Assembly (NCBI GenBank): GCA_021811565.1
Contig: JAJZOL010000043.1
Coordinates: 1-38,562, forward strand
Source of the DNA: a bacterium
Lineage (GTDB): Bacteria; Armatimonadota; Chthonomonadetes; Chthonomonadales; CAJBBX01
Direction of reading: 5' to 3'
DNA length: 38,562 nucleotides
Position 1 is the first letter of the stretch; each line of letters opens with the position of its first letter. Shown piece after piece: positions 1 through 8,460 of the stretch. Under the pieces are notes generated by a model that was not told where the DNA came from, did no database searches, and was given only the letters and a program-made list of their open reading frames with translations. The position numbers and the translations under genes are program-made.

Positions 1-23
1 CCACAATTTAACTTTTTGCCCTG
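1..23. repeat. Terminal fold-back copy of bases 224-246
   Basis: Bases 1-23 are the exact reverse complement of 224-246, and the match stops at base 24. Because it begins at the very first base and a similar fold-back sits at the other end, it is more likely a chimeric or assembly artefact than a natural repeat. Genuine sequence probably starts near base 24. Confidence 0.85.
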
Positions 24-321
24 CATACATGTTTCTAAAGGTATGTCGGGAGTCTATATCTTAACCATAGGTGTAGATAATAAGGTGAAATACATTGGTG
101 AGTACGTAGACTTACTATCCAGATTTAACAACGGTTACGGCACTATTTCGCCAAGGAACTGTTATGAAGGAGGTCAACCGACCAATTGCAGAATAAACAA
201 AAAAATTTTAGAATCTATTCAATCAGGGCAAAAAGTTAAATTGTGGTATCATCCCGCAAAAGATGAAAGGAAAAAGATTGAAGCTTCATTAATTCAGAAT
301 CTGAAGCCAGAGTGGAACTGA
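1..321 (+). CDS. GIY-YIG nuclease-like protein, 5' end missing
   Basis: The reading frame is open from the window edge to a TGA at 319-321. The first in-frame start is TTG at 16, but that lies inside the fold-back copy (1-23), so the true N-terminus is probably missing. The protein shows the GIY-YIG hallmarks: SGVYIL, then KYIGEY about 16 residues later, an Arg in LLSRF, a Glu in KKIEASLI and a C-terminal PEWN. In this superfamily the Tyr pair, Arg and Glu form a metal-dependent endonuclease site. Small members of about 100 residues are common and mostly uncharacterised. A restriction-modification role is possible, since a broken DNA methyltransferase lies about 5 kb away, but nothing links the two directly. 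No Shine-Dalgarno site can be assigned. Confidence 0.65.
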   Translation, partial: PQFNFLPCIHVSKGMSGVYILTIGVDNKVKYIGEYVDLLSRFNNGYGTISPRNCYEGGQPTNCRINKKILESIQSGQKVKLWYHPAKDERKKIEASLIQNLKPEWN

Positions 322-514
322 AAAAAACGGTTATTATCGACATCTTATGAATAACTCAGAACCGTATATGACAGCAATTTTGGGGCTTAATTCCTCAGAG
401 TATGCGAGGAAGGGATCCTTAACAAAACGCATTCATATTCCATAGAGCCTTCACATTTATCCCTGTCTCAACCACATAAAACCGATAGGATCCCTTTTCT
501 CAAATTTGCAATCG

Positions 515-529
515 CCTCGCTTGGCGAGG
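515..529. terminator. Short hairpin between convergent genes
   Basis: CCTCGC-TTG-GCGAGG forms a perfect 6-bp stem with a 3-base loop, just beyond the GNAT stop codon (- strand) and downstream of the GIY-YIG gene (+ strand). It has no clear U-tract on either strand, so the terminator assignment is weak. The rest of 322-554 shows nothing recognisable. Confidence 0.3.
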
Positions 530-554
530 ATTTAATGTTTGTCAAAAGGCGGGT

Positions 555-1088
555 TTACAATTTCAGCGTCATCACGTTTCTTCTTAGCCCCGCCTTGCCC
601 CTAAGCTCGAATCCAAGCCTCTGGAAGGTGCGCGTGTAACCCATGAATCGGTAGCTTGGAGAGTCCGGGGTTACGGGATACGCCTCCACATACCTTGCGC
701 CGTTCTCCCGGGCGTAATTCACGGCGGCAGCTATTAATTTGGCGGTGAGTCCCCGCCCCCGGTACGCCCGCTTGATAAAGAAACAGACCAGCGACCAGAC
801 GCCGTCAAGCGAGGGATCGCCGGAGAGGTCCCTGTAGCTACTTCGGGGGGCGATGGAACACCACGCCACCGGCTCGGAGTCGGAATACGCCAGTATCCCC
901 ACCGGCTCGCCGCAGTTCACGGAGCTTTTTAATGCGGCTTTCTTGTCAGCCTTTTTTGAACGGGACAATTCCGGCGCCATGGGCCGCCACACCATGCACC
1001 AGCAAAAGTGCGGTCCCCCCTTCGCCTCGAAGAACCTTTCCAGGTCCTCCCAGGTATTCGTATCAACCGGTCGATATGTGAAATCCAT
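555..1088 (-). CDS. GNAT-family N-acetyltransferase
   Basis: This 177-residue protein has the acetyl-CoA-binding motif A of the GNAT fold (RGRGLTAKLI following a beta strand ending in CFFIKRAY) and the later YVEAYPV strand. The N-terminal CWCMVWR segment is typical of a subgroup of uncharacterised GNAT proteins. The acceptor substrate is unknown; small molecules or protein amines are both possible. The start at 1088 (MDFTYRP) is chosen because GAAAGGA lies about seven bases upstream. A frame extending to 1133 also exists but lacks such a site. It is monocistronic, and the gene downstream of its stop is on the opposite strand. Confidence 0.8.
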   Translation of the reverse strand: MDFTYRPVDTNTWEDLERFFEAKGGPHFCWCMVWRPMAPELSRSKKADKKAALKSSVNCGEPVGILAYSDSEPVAWCSIAPRSSYRDLSGDPSLDGVWSLVCFFIKRAYRGRGLTAKLIAAAVNYARENGARYVEAYPVTPDSPSYRFMGYTRTFQRLGFELRGKAGLRRNVMTLKL

Positions 1089-1362
1089 TCTTATCCTTTC
1101 GTTACAAAGCCATCCATCCGTAATCCGATTCAATCCTACGTTTCATCCGTTCCGCAGTAGATGTGGAGAACGCTCTGTTCGTGCTCTCCGTGGACCTCCC
1201 CTCGACGTGTAGTGCGCGAGAATGCTGCTTACCTCTCGTGAAAAAATGATGGCTTGCGTCGTCGTTGCGGGCGAGCGATTATTCATAACCTGTCAACCTA
1301 ACGCGGATCCGCTCGCGCCCGGAAAGCATCGTGCAGGCTGTGGCGATCCGTTACCGGTTTCG

Positions 1363-2313
1363 TTATAGTCTCTCATATGAGTCGTTTCTATTTTTTCTTC
1401 TTGCAAGCTCGTTTGCATACCGTCGCCCCAATGTCCCCGCGTTTTGCTTAGCCCATTCGGTCAATTTTGTCACCCCCGCCGGAGGAGAGTTAACGTACAA
1501 CAAATCGGACTTCAATCCCTCAATCTCCTCCCTTGTAATCATCACATCCCCTACGATCCCGCCGACGACCCATCCCGTAAAATACCCAAGCCAGTCAGGG
1601 ATGGAAATGACAGGTCGTTTTTTACCGATAATCTCTCCGATTTTGGCGACTAACTCATAGAATGTGAACGTTTCCGGGCCAATTGCGTCGATGACTGCGT
1701 TTTCATTTCTTTCCCCTTGATCGACCGCTAACGCCGCGAAATCGTCAACGAAGATGGGTTGCAGTCTGTATCGTCCCTCGCCAAAGACGCCAAAAATTGG
1801 AAACTTTCGTAGCATCCACGCGATGTTATTGATTAGGATGTCCTCCTTGCCAAAAAGCACCGTGGGGCGAAGTATGGCGTACGACAATCCGGATGAGATC
1901 AGGGCCTTTTCCAACTTCGCTTTTCCGTTGAAGTATTCTAGGTGCGATTGCTCAGACGGGTTGGTGATGCTCGTATGCACGATTCGTCGTACGCCCGCTC
2001 TCTTTGCCGCCTCGAATAGTTTCAGCGTATTCTCGACAGCGACTAAGTGTTGAAAGGATATCCTGTTATCCGTGAAATTAAAACGCACCCAGTAGGTATT
2101 GTATAACACGGCAACTCCGCGTAGAGATGCGGTCAGTTCTTCGAGGGACTCAAAATTCAACGGGTACGCCTTCACCCTGTCACCGAAGGGGTTTTGCCTG
2201 TTAGGAGAGTTCGTCAGTGTTATTACCCGATATTTGGCATCCAGTAGCCTCCGAGCGATATATCGCCCGGAGTATCCGAACGCTCCCGTCACGGCGTGAA
2301 TTTCACCATCCAT
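1363..2313 (-). CDS. NAD(P)-binding atypical SDR (NmrA/NDUFA9-like)
   Basis: This 316-residue protein opens with a Rossmann dinucleotide-binding loop, TGAFGYSGRYIARRLL (GxxGxxG type), at residues 9-24. Further hallmarks are the strand ending in RIVHTSITNP, SYAILRPTVLFG, and the substrate-side LQPIFVDDFA segment. This pattern fits atypical extended SDRs such as NmrA-like or NDUFA9/complex-I-assembly-like proteins, many of which bind NAD(P) without known catalysis. The usual YxxxK active site is not obvious. GAGGAAGGGG precedes the ATG. It appears to be a single gene with no functional link to its neighbours, so the substrate cannot be named. Confidence 0.8.
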   Translation of the reverse strand: MDGEIHAVTGAFGYSGRYIARRLLDAKYRVITLTNSPNRQNPFGDRVKAYPLNFESLEELTASLRGVAVLYNTYWVRFNFTDNRISFQHLVAVENTLKLFEAAKRAGVRRIVHTSITNPSEQSHLEYFNGKAKLEKALISSGLSYAILRPTVLFGKEDILINNIAWMLRKFPIFGVFGEGRYRLQPIFVDDFAALAVDQGERNENAVIDAIGPETFTFYELVAKIGEIIGKKRPVISIPDWLGYFTGWVVGGIVGDVMITREEIEGLKSDLLYVNSPPAGVTKLTEWAKQNAGTLGRRYANELARRKNRNDSYERL

Positions 2314-2673
2314 TTTTCCCCTTCCTCTGCTTGTCGGTATGTCGATAAATATTACGTGGCAACAGGCTGCAACGCCCCCATGAAAGTGACAAATAGTTTA
2401 CGAATGATTCTTACTGTAGCTTATCATACATGAATGGATTAATCCCGTTCACGCCCGTTTTGAAAATCGCCAAAACCCTATTTGAAGGGCTTTTGAACCG
2501 CAATAAAGGCGATACCCCTCGTCTTTCCTTGTCCCCCTTCCATTCCACGCTGGAATAACCTTGCCCTTATTTTTGCATGGGATTGAATTATTCGCCGGGT
2601 TGACCGAGCATCGCTCATTATACGGGATGATGCGGAATCGTATCAGCGTAATATATATTGTAAATATTGATTT
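2314..2673. other. Intergenic region between SDR and toxin-antitoxin operon
   Basis: About 360 bases between divergent genes. It must hold the SDR promoter on the - strand. I see no convincing gene: a - strand reading frame across 2449-3006 runs into the antitoxin gene and resembles no protein I know. The last part leads into the toxin-antitoxin promoter. Confidence 0.4.
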
Positions 2674-2687
2674 TATTGTATACAATA
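2658..2687 (+). promoter_or_regulatory. Promoter with overlapping palindromic operator for the toxin-antitoxin operon
   Basis: TTGTAA (2658-2663) and TACAAT (2681-2686) are separated by exactly 17 bases and form a good sigma-70 promoter. A perfect 14-base palindrome, TATTGTATACAATA (2674-2687), covers the -10 box. It lies about 25 bases before the antitoxin start. Toxin-antitoxin operons are usually repressed by their own antitoxin, and the encoded protein has an N-terminal DNA-binding domain, so autorepression at this palindrome is a reasonable inference. Confidence 0.65.
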
Positions 2688-2709
2688 GTATTACGAGGAG
2701 GTGAAAGAC

Positions 2710-3159
2710 ATGTCTCAAGTACTTAGCTTGCGTATCACAGACAAAATGGCTGGTCGCTTGGACCGATTCGCCCGTCACCTCGGCAATGGGATGACACGCA
2801 GCAAAGCTGGTGTTCTGCTTTTGGAGGAGGCGTTGCGCGAAGCTGAATTCGCCCATATAGAATTTCGAGACACCATATTGGGAAGGCAGGCATTTCTCAA
2901 GGGTACAGGGATAACCGTGTGGGAGATGATCATGATTGCTCGTGGCTACGATTTCGACGCCACCCATATTGCCGAAGATTATCGATATTCTGTAAACATT
3001 GTTCAAACGGCATTCAATTACTATAAGGCGTATAAGGAGGAGATTGATCTTGCCATAGAGGACAATAATATTGACCTTGAAGCTATGAAACGTCTATTGC
3101 CTGGACTAAGAATATACACCGCGCCAAAAGAGGAAATCGCCGGGGAGCATCATTGCTGA
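2710..3159 (+). CDS. Antitoxin: RHH-like N-terminus plus DUF433
   Basis: This 149-residue protein has two parts. Residues 1-45 (LSLRITDKMAGRLDRFAR...TRSKAGVLLLEEAL) read as a ribbon-helix-helix DNA-binding domain. Residues of about 60-115 (ILGRQAFLKGTGITVWEMI...DATHIAEDY) match DUF433, a VapB-type antitoxin domain. ATG 2710 is preceded by GAGGAGG at proper spacing, and is preferred over the GTG at 2701 that lies inside that ribosome site. The stop overlaps the toxin start by one base (TGATG), which implies translational coupling. Expected roles are to neutralise the PIN-like partner and to repress the operon through the upstream palindrome. Confidence 0.8.
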   Translation: MSQVLSLRITDKMAGRLDRFARHLGNGMTRSKAGVLLLEEALREAEFAHIEFRDTILGRQAFLKGTGITVWEMIMIARGYDFDATHIAEDYRYSVNIVQTAFNYYKAYKEEIDLAIEDNNIDLEAMKRLLPGLRIYTAPKEEIAGEHHC

Positions 3160-3548
3160 TGTTATCCCTGCTTCTTGACGAAAACATTTCCCCGCGTCTC
3201 GCTAAACAGATAGAACTGAGGCGGCATGACATACCTATTCTCAGCGTTCATTCCTGGCGAGAAGGGTGTCTGATGGCTCAACCGGATGAGCTTATTCTCG
3301 TTACGGCTGTGAAAGAGGGATTGACACTTATTACATATGATCGGAAAACCATTATGCCAATCCTTATTCAATGGGGAGAGGCGGGCATCGATCATGCAGG
3401 GATTGTATTTATTGACGATAAAACCATCGCACCGAATGATTTCGGATCCCTAGTAAGCTCCTTAATATCCTTATGGGTACAACATCACGAGGATGAATGG
3501 ATGAATACGGTAACATACCTTACAATGTCCCGCAAACTAATCATATGA
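3159..3548 (+). CDS. DUF5615 PIN-like toxin
   Basis: This 129-residue protein begins MLSLLLDENIS, the signature opening of DUF5615 PIN-like proteins, where the first Asp/Glu pair (D7, E8) belongs to the acidic metal site. Other likely site acids are D43 in QPDELI and D61 in TYDRKT. PIN domains are Mg-dependent RNases, and DUF5615 proteins are regularly encoded just after DUF433 antitoxins, as here. ATG 3159 overlaps the antitoxin TGA; a TTG at 3153 is the alternative start. RNase activity is inferred from the family and not shown for this protein. Confidence 0.8.
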   Translation: MLSLLLDENISPRLAKQIELRRHDIPILSVHSWREGCLMAQPDELILVTAVKEGLTLITYDRKTIMPILIQWGEAGIDHAGIVFIDDKTIAPNDFGSLVSSLISLWVQHHEDEWMNTVTYLTMSRKLII

Positions 3549-3683
3549 TTTAAGACTCCATAGTGTTTACTGTGCGAATGCAGTCGCGCCTCTCAATTCG
3601 AAAAAGATAGATCGGTTTGTTTGCGAAACGAGAAGAAGCGAATGTCGAGAAGGATATGAAAAACAGGTGCGCCCCGCGCGATT

Positions 3684-4454
3684 TCATTCCTTCCTTCCCA
3701 CGAAATACCCGTATCCGATGTACTCCTTGTTGTTGTTGAAAAACTTATCGTACTCCAACATTGCTTTTCTCAAACTTTTGTTTTTTAACATGCGCCAGCT
3801 TATCTTCAGGATGCCCATGACCCCGAGAGCTTTGATATAGAGCGTCGTCATATTTCGAAGTTTGTCGGAGAAGTCATTTAATCTTATTTCCGTCAACCCC
3901 ATTTCAGCGAAGAAATCCCGCCACTCCTCGAACGTCATGGTGGAGAAGCCCTCCCATATTTCAAAGGCTCTGTCAACCGTTTTCCTGTCCGGAGGCTTTC
4001 GCCAGCACATCTCAAGGTCGGCAACGTAGCCGCCAGATTTCGTAACTCTCACGAACTCCTTGAAGGCTTTCTCCTTGTCCATTAAAACCGTGGAGCACTC
4101 CGCAAAGACAACGTCGAAGGTGTTATCGCCGAATGGCAATTGATGCGCGTCAATGTTCATGAAGTTGATTTGTTGTGAAAGACCTTTGGTTTCCGCCGAC
4201 ATCTTCGCATAGTCAGTCATCGCTTTCGACATATCCACGCCGACCACTGTGCAACCGTATTTTTGGGCGAGACGGATCGCGGTAAACCCCTTGCCGTTTC
4301 CGATATCAAGGACTTTCGATCCGTGTATGATTTTACATGCTTCCGCCATCTCCATGGTTTTTTCCAATCCGCCTGGATGGAGCGTTTCAACGCCAACAGA
4401 ATACATCATCTCGTCGATGCTCGCCATGATGTTTGAACCGTTATCAGAAGCCAT
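3684..4454 (-). CDS. Class I SAM-dependent methyltransferase
   Basis: This 256-residue protein contains the SAM-binding motif I VLDIGNGKGFTAIRLA (about residues 48-63), followed by VVGVDMS with the acidic ribose-binding Asp, then NIDAHQLPF and FDVVFAECS (motif IV), and VTKSGGYVADLE. This is the Methyltransf_11/UbiE-like fold. The C-terminal part (residues 160-256) is basic and ends in YFVGRKE. The substrate cannot be deduced. It lies 83 bases downstream of the disrupted ICMT-like methyltransferase on the same strand and was probably co-transcribed with it. GGAAGTGGGA precedes the ATG. Unlike its two upstream neighbours it is intact. Confidence 0.8.
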   Translation of the reverse strand: MASDNGSNIMASIDEMMYSVGVETLHPGGLEKTMEMAEACKIIHGSKVLDIGNGKGFTAIRLAQKYGCTVVGVDMSKAMTDYAKMSAETKGLSQQINFMNIDAHQLPFGDNTFDVVFAECSTVLMDKEKAFKEFVRVTKSGGYVADLEMCWRKPPDRKTVDRAFEIWEGFSTMTFEEWRDFFAEMGLTEIRLNDFSDKLRNMTTLYIKALGVMGILKISWRMLKNKSLRKAMLEYDKFFNNNKEYIGYGYFVGRKE

Positions 4455-4537
4455 TTCCCACTTCCATCGCTTTTTTAATGAATACCGAGTGATATGCGCT
4501 AATGTATCGACGTTTGACGCATGCCATTTTCACTGAA

Positions 4538-5227
4538 TTAGCATACAAACGGAATAAGCCTTTTTGTCATCTTAGCATACTCCTCGAAATCGCCGTCGTA
4601 CTTGTCATGAAGGTATTTATCGAGCATGGGTATGTTGTAAAACGCAAAGAAGCCGAAAAGGAAAGCCGGGATTAGGATGGAATACCAGTTTTGGGTGATG
4701 ATCGCGTACCCAGTCACCCATAGTAGCTATCCGAAATAGTTGACGTGCATGGAGTACTTGAAAAACCCTTGGGTGTAGATTTTGCCCGTGTTTTCCGGTT
4801 TTCTCTTCCAAATATCCCTTTGAAGTTCCCCCGACGTGTTGAACACGCATCCGAGTATGAATACAAGAATTCCAAGATAATAGATCCAGTCAGGAGCCTT
4901 GATGCACGGTAGGACTCGAAGGCTGAACCCCACGTAATACACTGCCAAGGCGATCGACACGCTCACGCCCTCCCCCCATGGAATTTTGCGTTTCATTAAG
5001 TAAAACATCGTGAATGCAATTCGAAGGAATATCACAATATTGAAAGCGAAGATGATGGCTCGTCTTCCGGATGAATTGGAGGCGTTGTGAATGCCGATCA
5101 TGTTGTGGAGATAGTCCGCCCCGTGGAGGAACAATATCCAGTAGGAGAGCGCCAGCATAAGCGCCTCATCGAAGGTGACGGTTATCTTTTGCGGGAAGCA
5201 TTTGTCGTATTGTCCGTAGAGGTCCAT
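4538..5227 (-). pseudogene. ICMT/DUF1295-like membrane methyltransferase with internal TAG
   Basis: The frame from ATG 5227 encodes 166 residues with four or five hydrophobic segments and ends at TAG (4729-4727) directly after HVNYFG. Past this stop the same frame continues without interruption for 62 codons (LLWVTGYAIITQNW ... FEEYAKMTKRLIPFVC) to TAA at 4538. In this isoprenylcysteine methyltransferase-like/DUF1295 family the motif is NYFGE, so one change (GAG to TAG) explains the break. The lost part includes the C-terminal region that helps bind SAM, so the 166-residue product is unlikely to work. Other genes here end normally with TAG, which argues against recoding. The 5' end abuts the broken DNA methyltransferase, and the native start may be altered. 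Confidence 0.75.
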
Positions 5228-6050
5228 ATCATTGTCTGGTTGTGATGGATAAACAAACCATCGTTAAGGTATGACTTTTGAAACTTACGACAGCCTGTAC
5301 TTGCAGGCAATGGTGCTGGCAGATCGGATATGGTGTCGTACACCGTTCTCCAAGGTTTCGAACTTTCGATATATTCATCATTGAAAAGATTTGATTTAGG
5401 ATTTCCCTTCCCGGGATCATAATGGGTTTTCCTAGGTGGAAAGAACTTTTTGGTATCTTCGAAGCGACAACCAATAATAAACGCCCGCCATCTTGTTTGC
5501 GGAATGCCATAGTCTGCGGCGCACAACTTCGCCGAAGTGACAAGAAACCCCATATCCCTCGCCAAATTTACAATCGGAATACATTCATTGCTTCCAAGTA
5601 ATTGCGGGACGTTTTCCATGACGAAGACGCTTGCCCGTGATATCCGCACAACTACCACAAAAGGACGTCAAAGCTGTTTTCGGGGGTCATTTTCTCGATT
5701 CTTATTGAGCAAACTAAACCCCTGACAAGGCGGCCCCCCCGATTACGACATCGGCGAATGGGATGTTCTCCGGACTCTTCAAAGCTTTGAGGATATCCTC
5801 CTCACCTCCGGGAGCCTCAAAATTACGCTGATAGGTCTTTACGGAGGCGGGATCATTATCATTCATCCAAACATGCTGGAAATGGTGGCCAAGCATTTTG
5901 GAAAAGCCGAGGGACCCCCCCCGCCCCGCAGAAGAGATTGATCAGACGAAATGATGGATGGATTGGGATGCTGTTTGAGAGTCGTTGGTAATAGATGGTT
6001 TCATCCGTTACGAACTCATTATACGGTTGTCCTGATGCGAACCGCGCCAA
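5182..6050 (-). pseudogene. Broken DNA (cytosine-5) methyltransferase
   Basis: Three frames together spell a Dcm-type enzyme. Frame 1 (from TTG 6050) gives LINLFCGAGG (motif I) and derails at an 8-G run (5922-5915 on the - strand). Dropping one G restores SLGFSKMLGHHF. Frame 2 continues MNDNDPASVKTYQRNF and ADVVIGG, then derails at a 7-G run (5740-5734). Dropping one G restores the catalytic GGPPCQGFS (motif IV). Frame 3 has TGA in place of a likely Trp (KQL*RPFVVVV), then VFVMENVPQLLG (motif VI, ENV) and YGIPQTRWRAF (motif VIII). The target-recognition domain and motifs IX-X are absent; homology fades near 5230 at the ICMT-like start. With two frameshifts, a nonsense codon and a lost 3' end it is a remnant. 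The poly-G slips alone could be phase variation or read errors. Confidence 0.85.
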
Positions 6051-6390
6051 AGTTAATATCCTATCCTTGCGAATTTGTCGTTATAAGCTTGTCAACGATT
6101 CCTTTTATTATACTCATCTTGCCATTTGGAAGGGAGCGCCTTTTGTCAAAGCGGTTGAAGGGACTTTCCCATTTTTTTCACAAGCATGGAACATCGTGAA
6201 TTTATTTACGTAGTCTAAATAATCATATTTTAAAGGAGATAATTGCATAACTCCATGCACGGAGTTACAGCGAACGGACGCCACTGATGCAGGTCGTCCC
6301 TTATTCGATATGCAAATACCTCAGCGTACGGTAGTTTTCCAATTTACTCAGCCAATGTCAGAAAGCTGAGCCGTCCTTGATCATAGGATT
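6051..6390. other. Intergenic region upstream of ctaAB
   Basis: These 340 bases separate the decayed methyltransferase from the respiratory block. There are two inverted repeats: TAACTCC-ATGCAC-GGAGTTA (6248-6267, 7-bp stem) and CTCAGC-N12-GCTGAG (6347-6370), the latter just before the ctaAB ribosome site. Neither has a U-tract. They could be operator or leader structures. I see no gene. Confidence 0.35.
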
Positions 6391-8280
6391 ATGAAAATGA
6401 AAACCGAAATTGACTCTACTGAAAACAATGATGTGAAATCATCTCGGTCGAGAACTCCTTTTTTCGCCAGATACGCTTGGTTCGTTCTCGGCTACAACAT
6501 CCTTGTGGTTTTGTGGGGGGCGTATGTGCGTGCAACCAATTCCGGTGCGGGTTGCGGGGGGCATTGGCCATCCTGTAATGGCGTCGTGATACCCGATACC
6601 AGTTCCATACACACGCTTATCGAATACACCCACCGCGTGTCGGTCGCTTTTTGTTTTGTCGCGCTTGCCGGGTTGATTTACGGGGCGTTCCGTTGCTACC
6701 CCTCCGGTCACAGAGTGCGAAAAGCCAGCTTGTGGGCCGTGGTGTTCACGCTTTCCGAAGCCCTCATTGGCGCCCTACTGGTGATATACGGTTTGGTGGT
6801 GCACAACGCCTCGGTTTACCGAGCCGTCGCCATGGCGGCGCATCTGGTGAACACCTTCATGCTATTAGGGACTTTGACTATTGCCGCATGGTGGGCGAGC
6901 GGGGGGAAACGTCTGAAATTGCGCGATCAGGGAGCCCTCGGGTGGGGGATCGGGCTCGCGCTTCTTGGCACGATGATCCTCTCCGTGAGCGGCGCCGTGA
7001 CCGCTCTGGGTGACACCCTATTCCCCTCTCACTCCCTTTTACAGGGCATCCAACAGGATTTCTCCCCCACCGCATATTTTCTCATTCGATTGCGGTATCT
7101 GCATCCCTTAATCGCCATATCCGTGGGACTATACACAATCTTTATCGCAGGATTGACGGGATATCTGCGTCCGAGTGATTCGGTTGTGAAATACGTTCGC
7201 GTGGTCGCCTTTGTGATTGTGTCTCAAATCACTGCGGGGTTCATAAACATGGCATTGTTGGCACCTGTCTGGATGCAACTGGTGCACCTATTTCTGGCGG
7301 ATATCATGTGGGTGGCTCTTATCCTACTTGCCTGCTCCGCATTATCCGTGGATGCACCGCGAATGGATGTGATTGTCACGGAGCGAGAGGATGCAAAGCT
7401 CGCCCGACATTCCGAGGGCATCTCGCATTTAAAGGATTATATCGCTCTCACAAAACCAAAGGTGATTAGTTTACTCCTCTTCACCACCATTGCGGCGATG
7501 TTCATTGCCAAACCCCAATGGCCCGGGCTCACTTTGCTCTTGGCTGTCGCCATCGGCGGCTATATGTCCGCAGGGGCGGCGAACGCCATCAATATGGTGA
7601 TCGATCGGGATATCGACGCCCAAATGAAGCGCACATCGCAACGTCCCACCGTTACCCACACCATCAGTGCGCGTAATGCAATCCTTTTCGCGGTGGCTTT
7701 GGAGGCGGGGTCATTCCTTCTGTTCACACTTTTCGCCAATCTTCTATCCGCGCTGCTTGCGCTTGCCGGTCTCGTTTTCTACGTGCTGGTGTATACGCTC
7801 GGACTGAAAAGGCGAACGTGGCACAATATCGTCATCGGAGGCGCGGCGGGCGCTTTTCCGCCTCTGGTCGGATGGGCTGCGGTGACGGGGCAATTGAACT
7901 CCTTCGCTTGGTGGCTATTCGCGATCATCTTTCTTTGGACTCCCGTGCATTTTTGGGCGTTGGCGTTGTTGATGAAGGATGATTACGCGCGCGCAGGCAT
8001 CCCCATGCTTCCAGTTGTAAGAGGGGTGAGGATGACAGTGACGCAGATATCCCTGTATGCCGTGCTTACCGCCCTGCTCTCCATTTTGCCCCTCACACAG
8101 GGGAGTGTCGGCATCTTCTATGTGATCGTTTCATTTCTCCTGAATGCTGTGTTGCTCGTGAGATGCGCCCTCTTATATCTTCAACCGGGTCGTCCCCAAG
8201 CGTTGTCCCTGTACAAATATTCGATGCTGTATCTCGCTTTGTTGTTTCTGACGATAGCGTTAGATAGGGTTTTGAGTTAA
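6391..8280 (+). CDS. ctaAB: Heme A synthase-heme O synthase fusion (CtaA-CtaB)
   Basis: One 629-residue protein joins two enzymes of heme A synthesis. Residues of about 25-320 are COX15/Cta[21 protein letters not shown] carries the conserved Cys pair (C55, C62), and H81, H151, H238 and H299 are candidate heme ligands on membrane helices. After a hydrophilic linker (about 325-345), residues 346-629 are a UbiA-type protoheme IX farnesyltransferase (CtaB) with LTKPKVI and N401xxxD405xxxD409 for Mg-diphosphate binding. CtaB converts heme B to heme O and CtaA oxidises it to heme A, so the fusion may pass the intermediate directly. The product is needed by the A-type oxidase encoded from 17493. The start has a weak AGGAT site. 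The order is the reverse of the reaction order. Confidence 0.92.
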   Translation: MKMKTEIDSTENNDVKSSRSRTPFFARYAWFVLGYNILVVLWGAYVRATNSGAGCGGHWPSCNGVVIPDTSSIHTLIEYTHRVSVAFCFVALAGLIYGAFRCYPSGHRVRKASLWAVVFTLSEALIGALLVIYGLVVHNASVYRAVAMAAHLVNTFMLLGTLTIAAWWASGGKRLKLRDQGALGWGIGLALLGTMILSVSGAVTALGDTLFPSHSLLQGIQQDFSPTAYFLIRLRYLHPLIAISVGLYTIFIAGLTGYLRPSDSVVKYVRVVAFVIVSQITAGFINMALLAPVWMQLVHLFLADIMWVALILLACSALSVDAPRMDVIVTEREDAKLARHSEGISHLKDYIALTKPKVISLLLFTTIAAMFIAKPQWPGLTLLLAVAIGGYMSAGAANAINMVIDRDIDAQMKRTSQRPTVTHTISARNAILFAVALEAGSFLLFTLFANLLSALLALAGLVFYVLVYTLGLKRRTWHNIVIGGAAGAFPPLVGWAAVTGQLNSFAWWLFAIIFLWTPVHFWALALLMKDDYARAGIPMLPVVRGVRMTVTQISLYAVLTALLSILPLTQGSVGIFYVIVSFLLNAVLLVRCALLYLQPGRPQALSLYKYSMLYLALLFLTIALDRVLS

Positions 8281-8288
8281 ATGGTACG

Positions 8289-8320
8289 GTTTGGAAAAAG
8301 TTCCCGGACTTTTTCCAAAC
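8289..8320 (+). terminator. Strong stem-loop after ctaAB
   Basis: GTTTGGAAAAAGT and ACTTTTTCCAAAC form a perfect 13-bp stem around a 6-base loop, nine bases after the ctaAB stop. No U-tract follows, so it may stabilise the 3' end or cause partial termination rather than act as a classic intrinsic terminator. The remaining sequence to actA (8321-8460) is AT-rich and probably holds the act operon promoter, though no clear -35/-10 pair stands out. Confidence 0.55.
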
Positions 8321-8460
8321 TTTGGGAACAGCTTCACAAAGCCATCGTAATATAAGTGTTTAATTATTTTGCATAAATAAATAAGTCTGATAATCATCAT
8401 GGAAGCATATACGGTAACCGGATTGCTTCACAAATATGAAAACAGAGCGTGAGAGAACAA

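Noticed and set aside
2449-3006. A 185-codon frame on the - strand upstream of and into the antitoxin gene
   Set aside because: It overlaps the antitoxin and its promoter, and its translation has no recognisable domain.
4727-5740. Stop-codon reassignment (TAG or TGA read as amino acids) to rescue the two broken methyltransferases
   Set aside because: Many intact genes in the window end with TAG or TGA at the expected family length, so the code is standard.
1-6050. A functional restriction-modification island (GIY-YIG nuclease plus C5 methyltransferase)
   Set aside because: The methyltransferase is badly broken, the two genes are about 5 kb apart with unrelated genes between them, and the nuclease is truncated.
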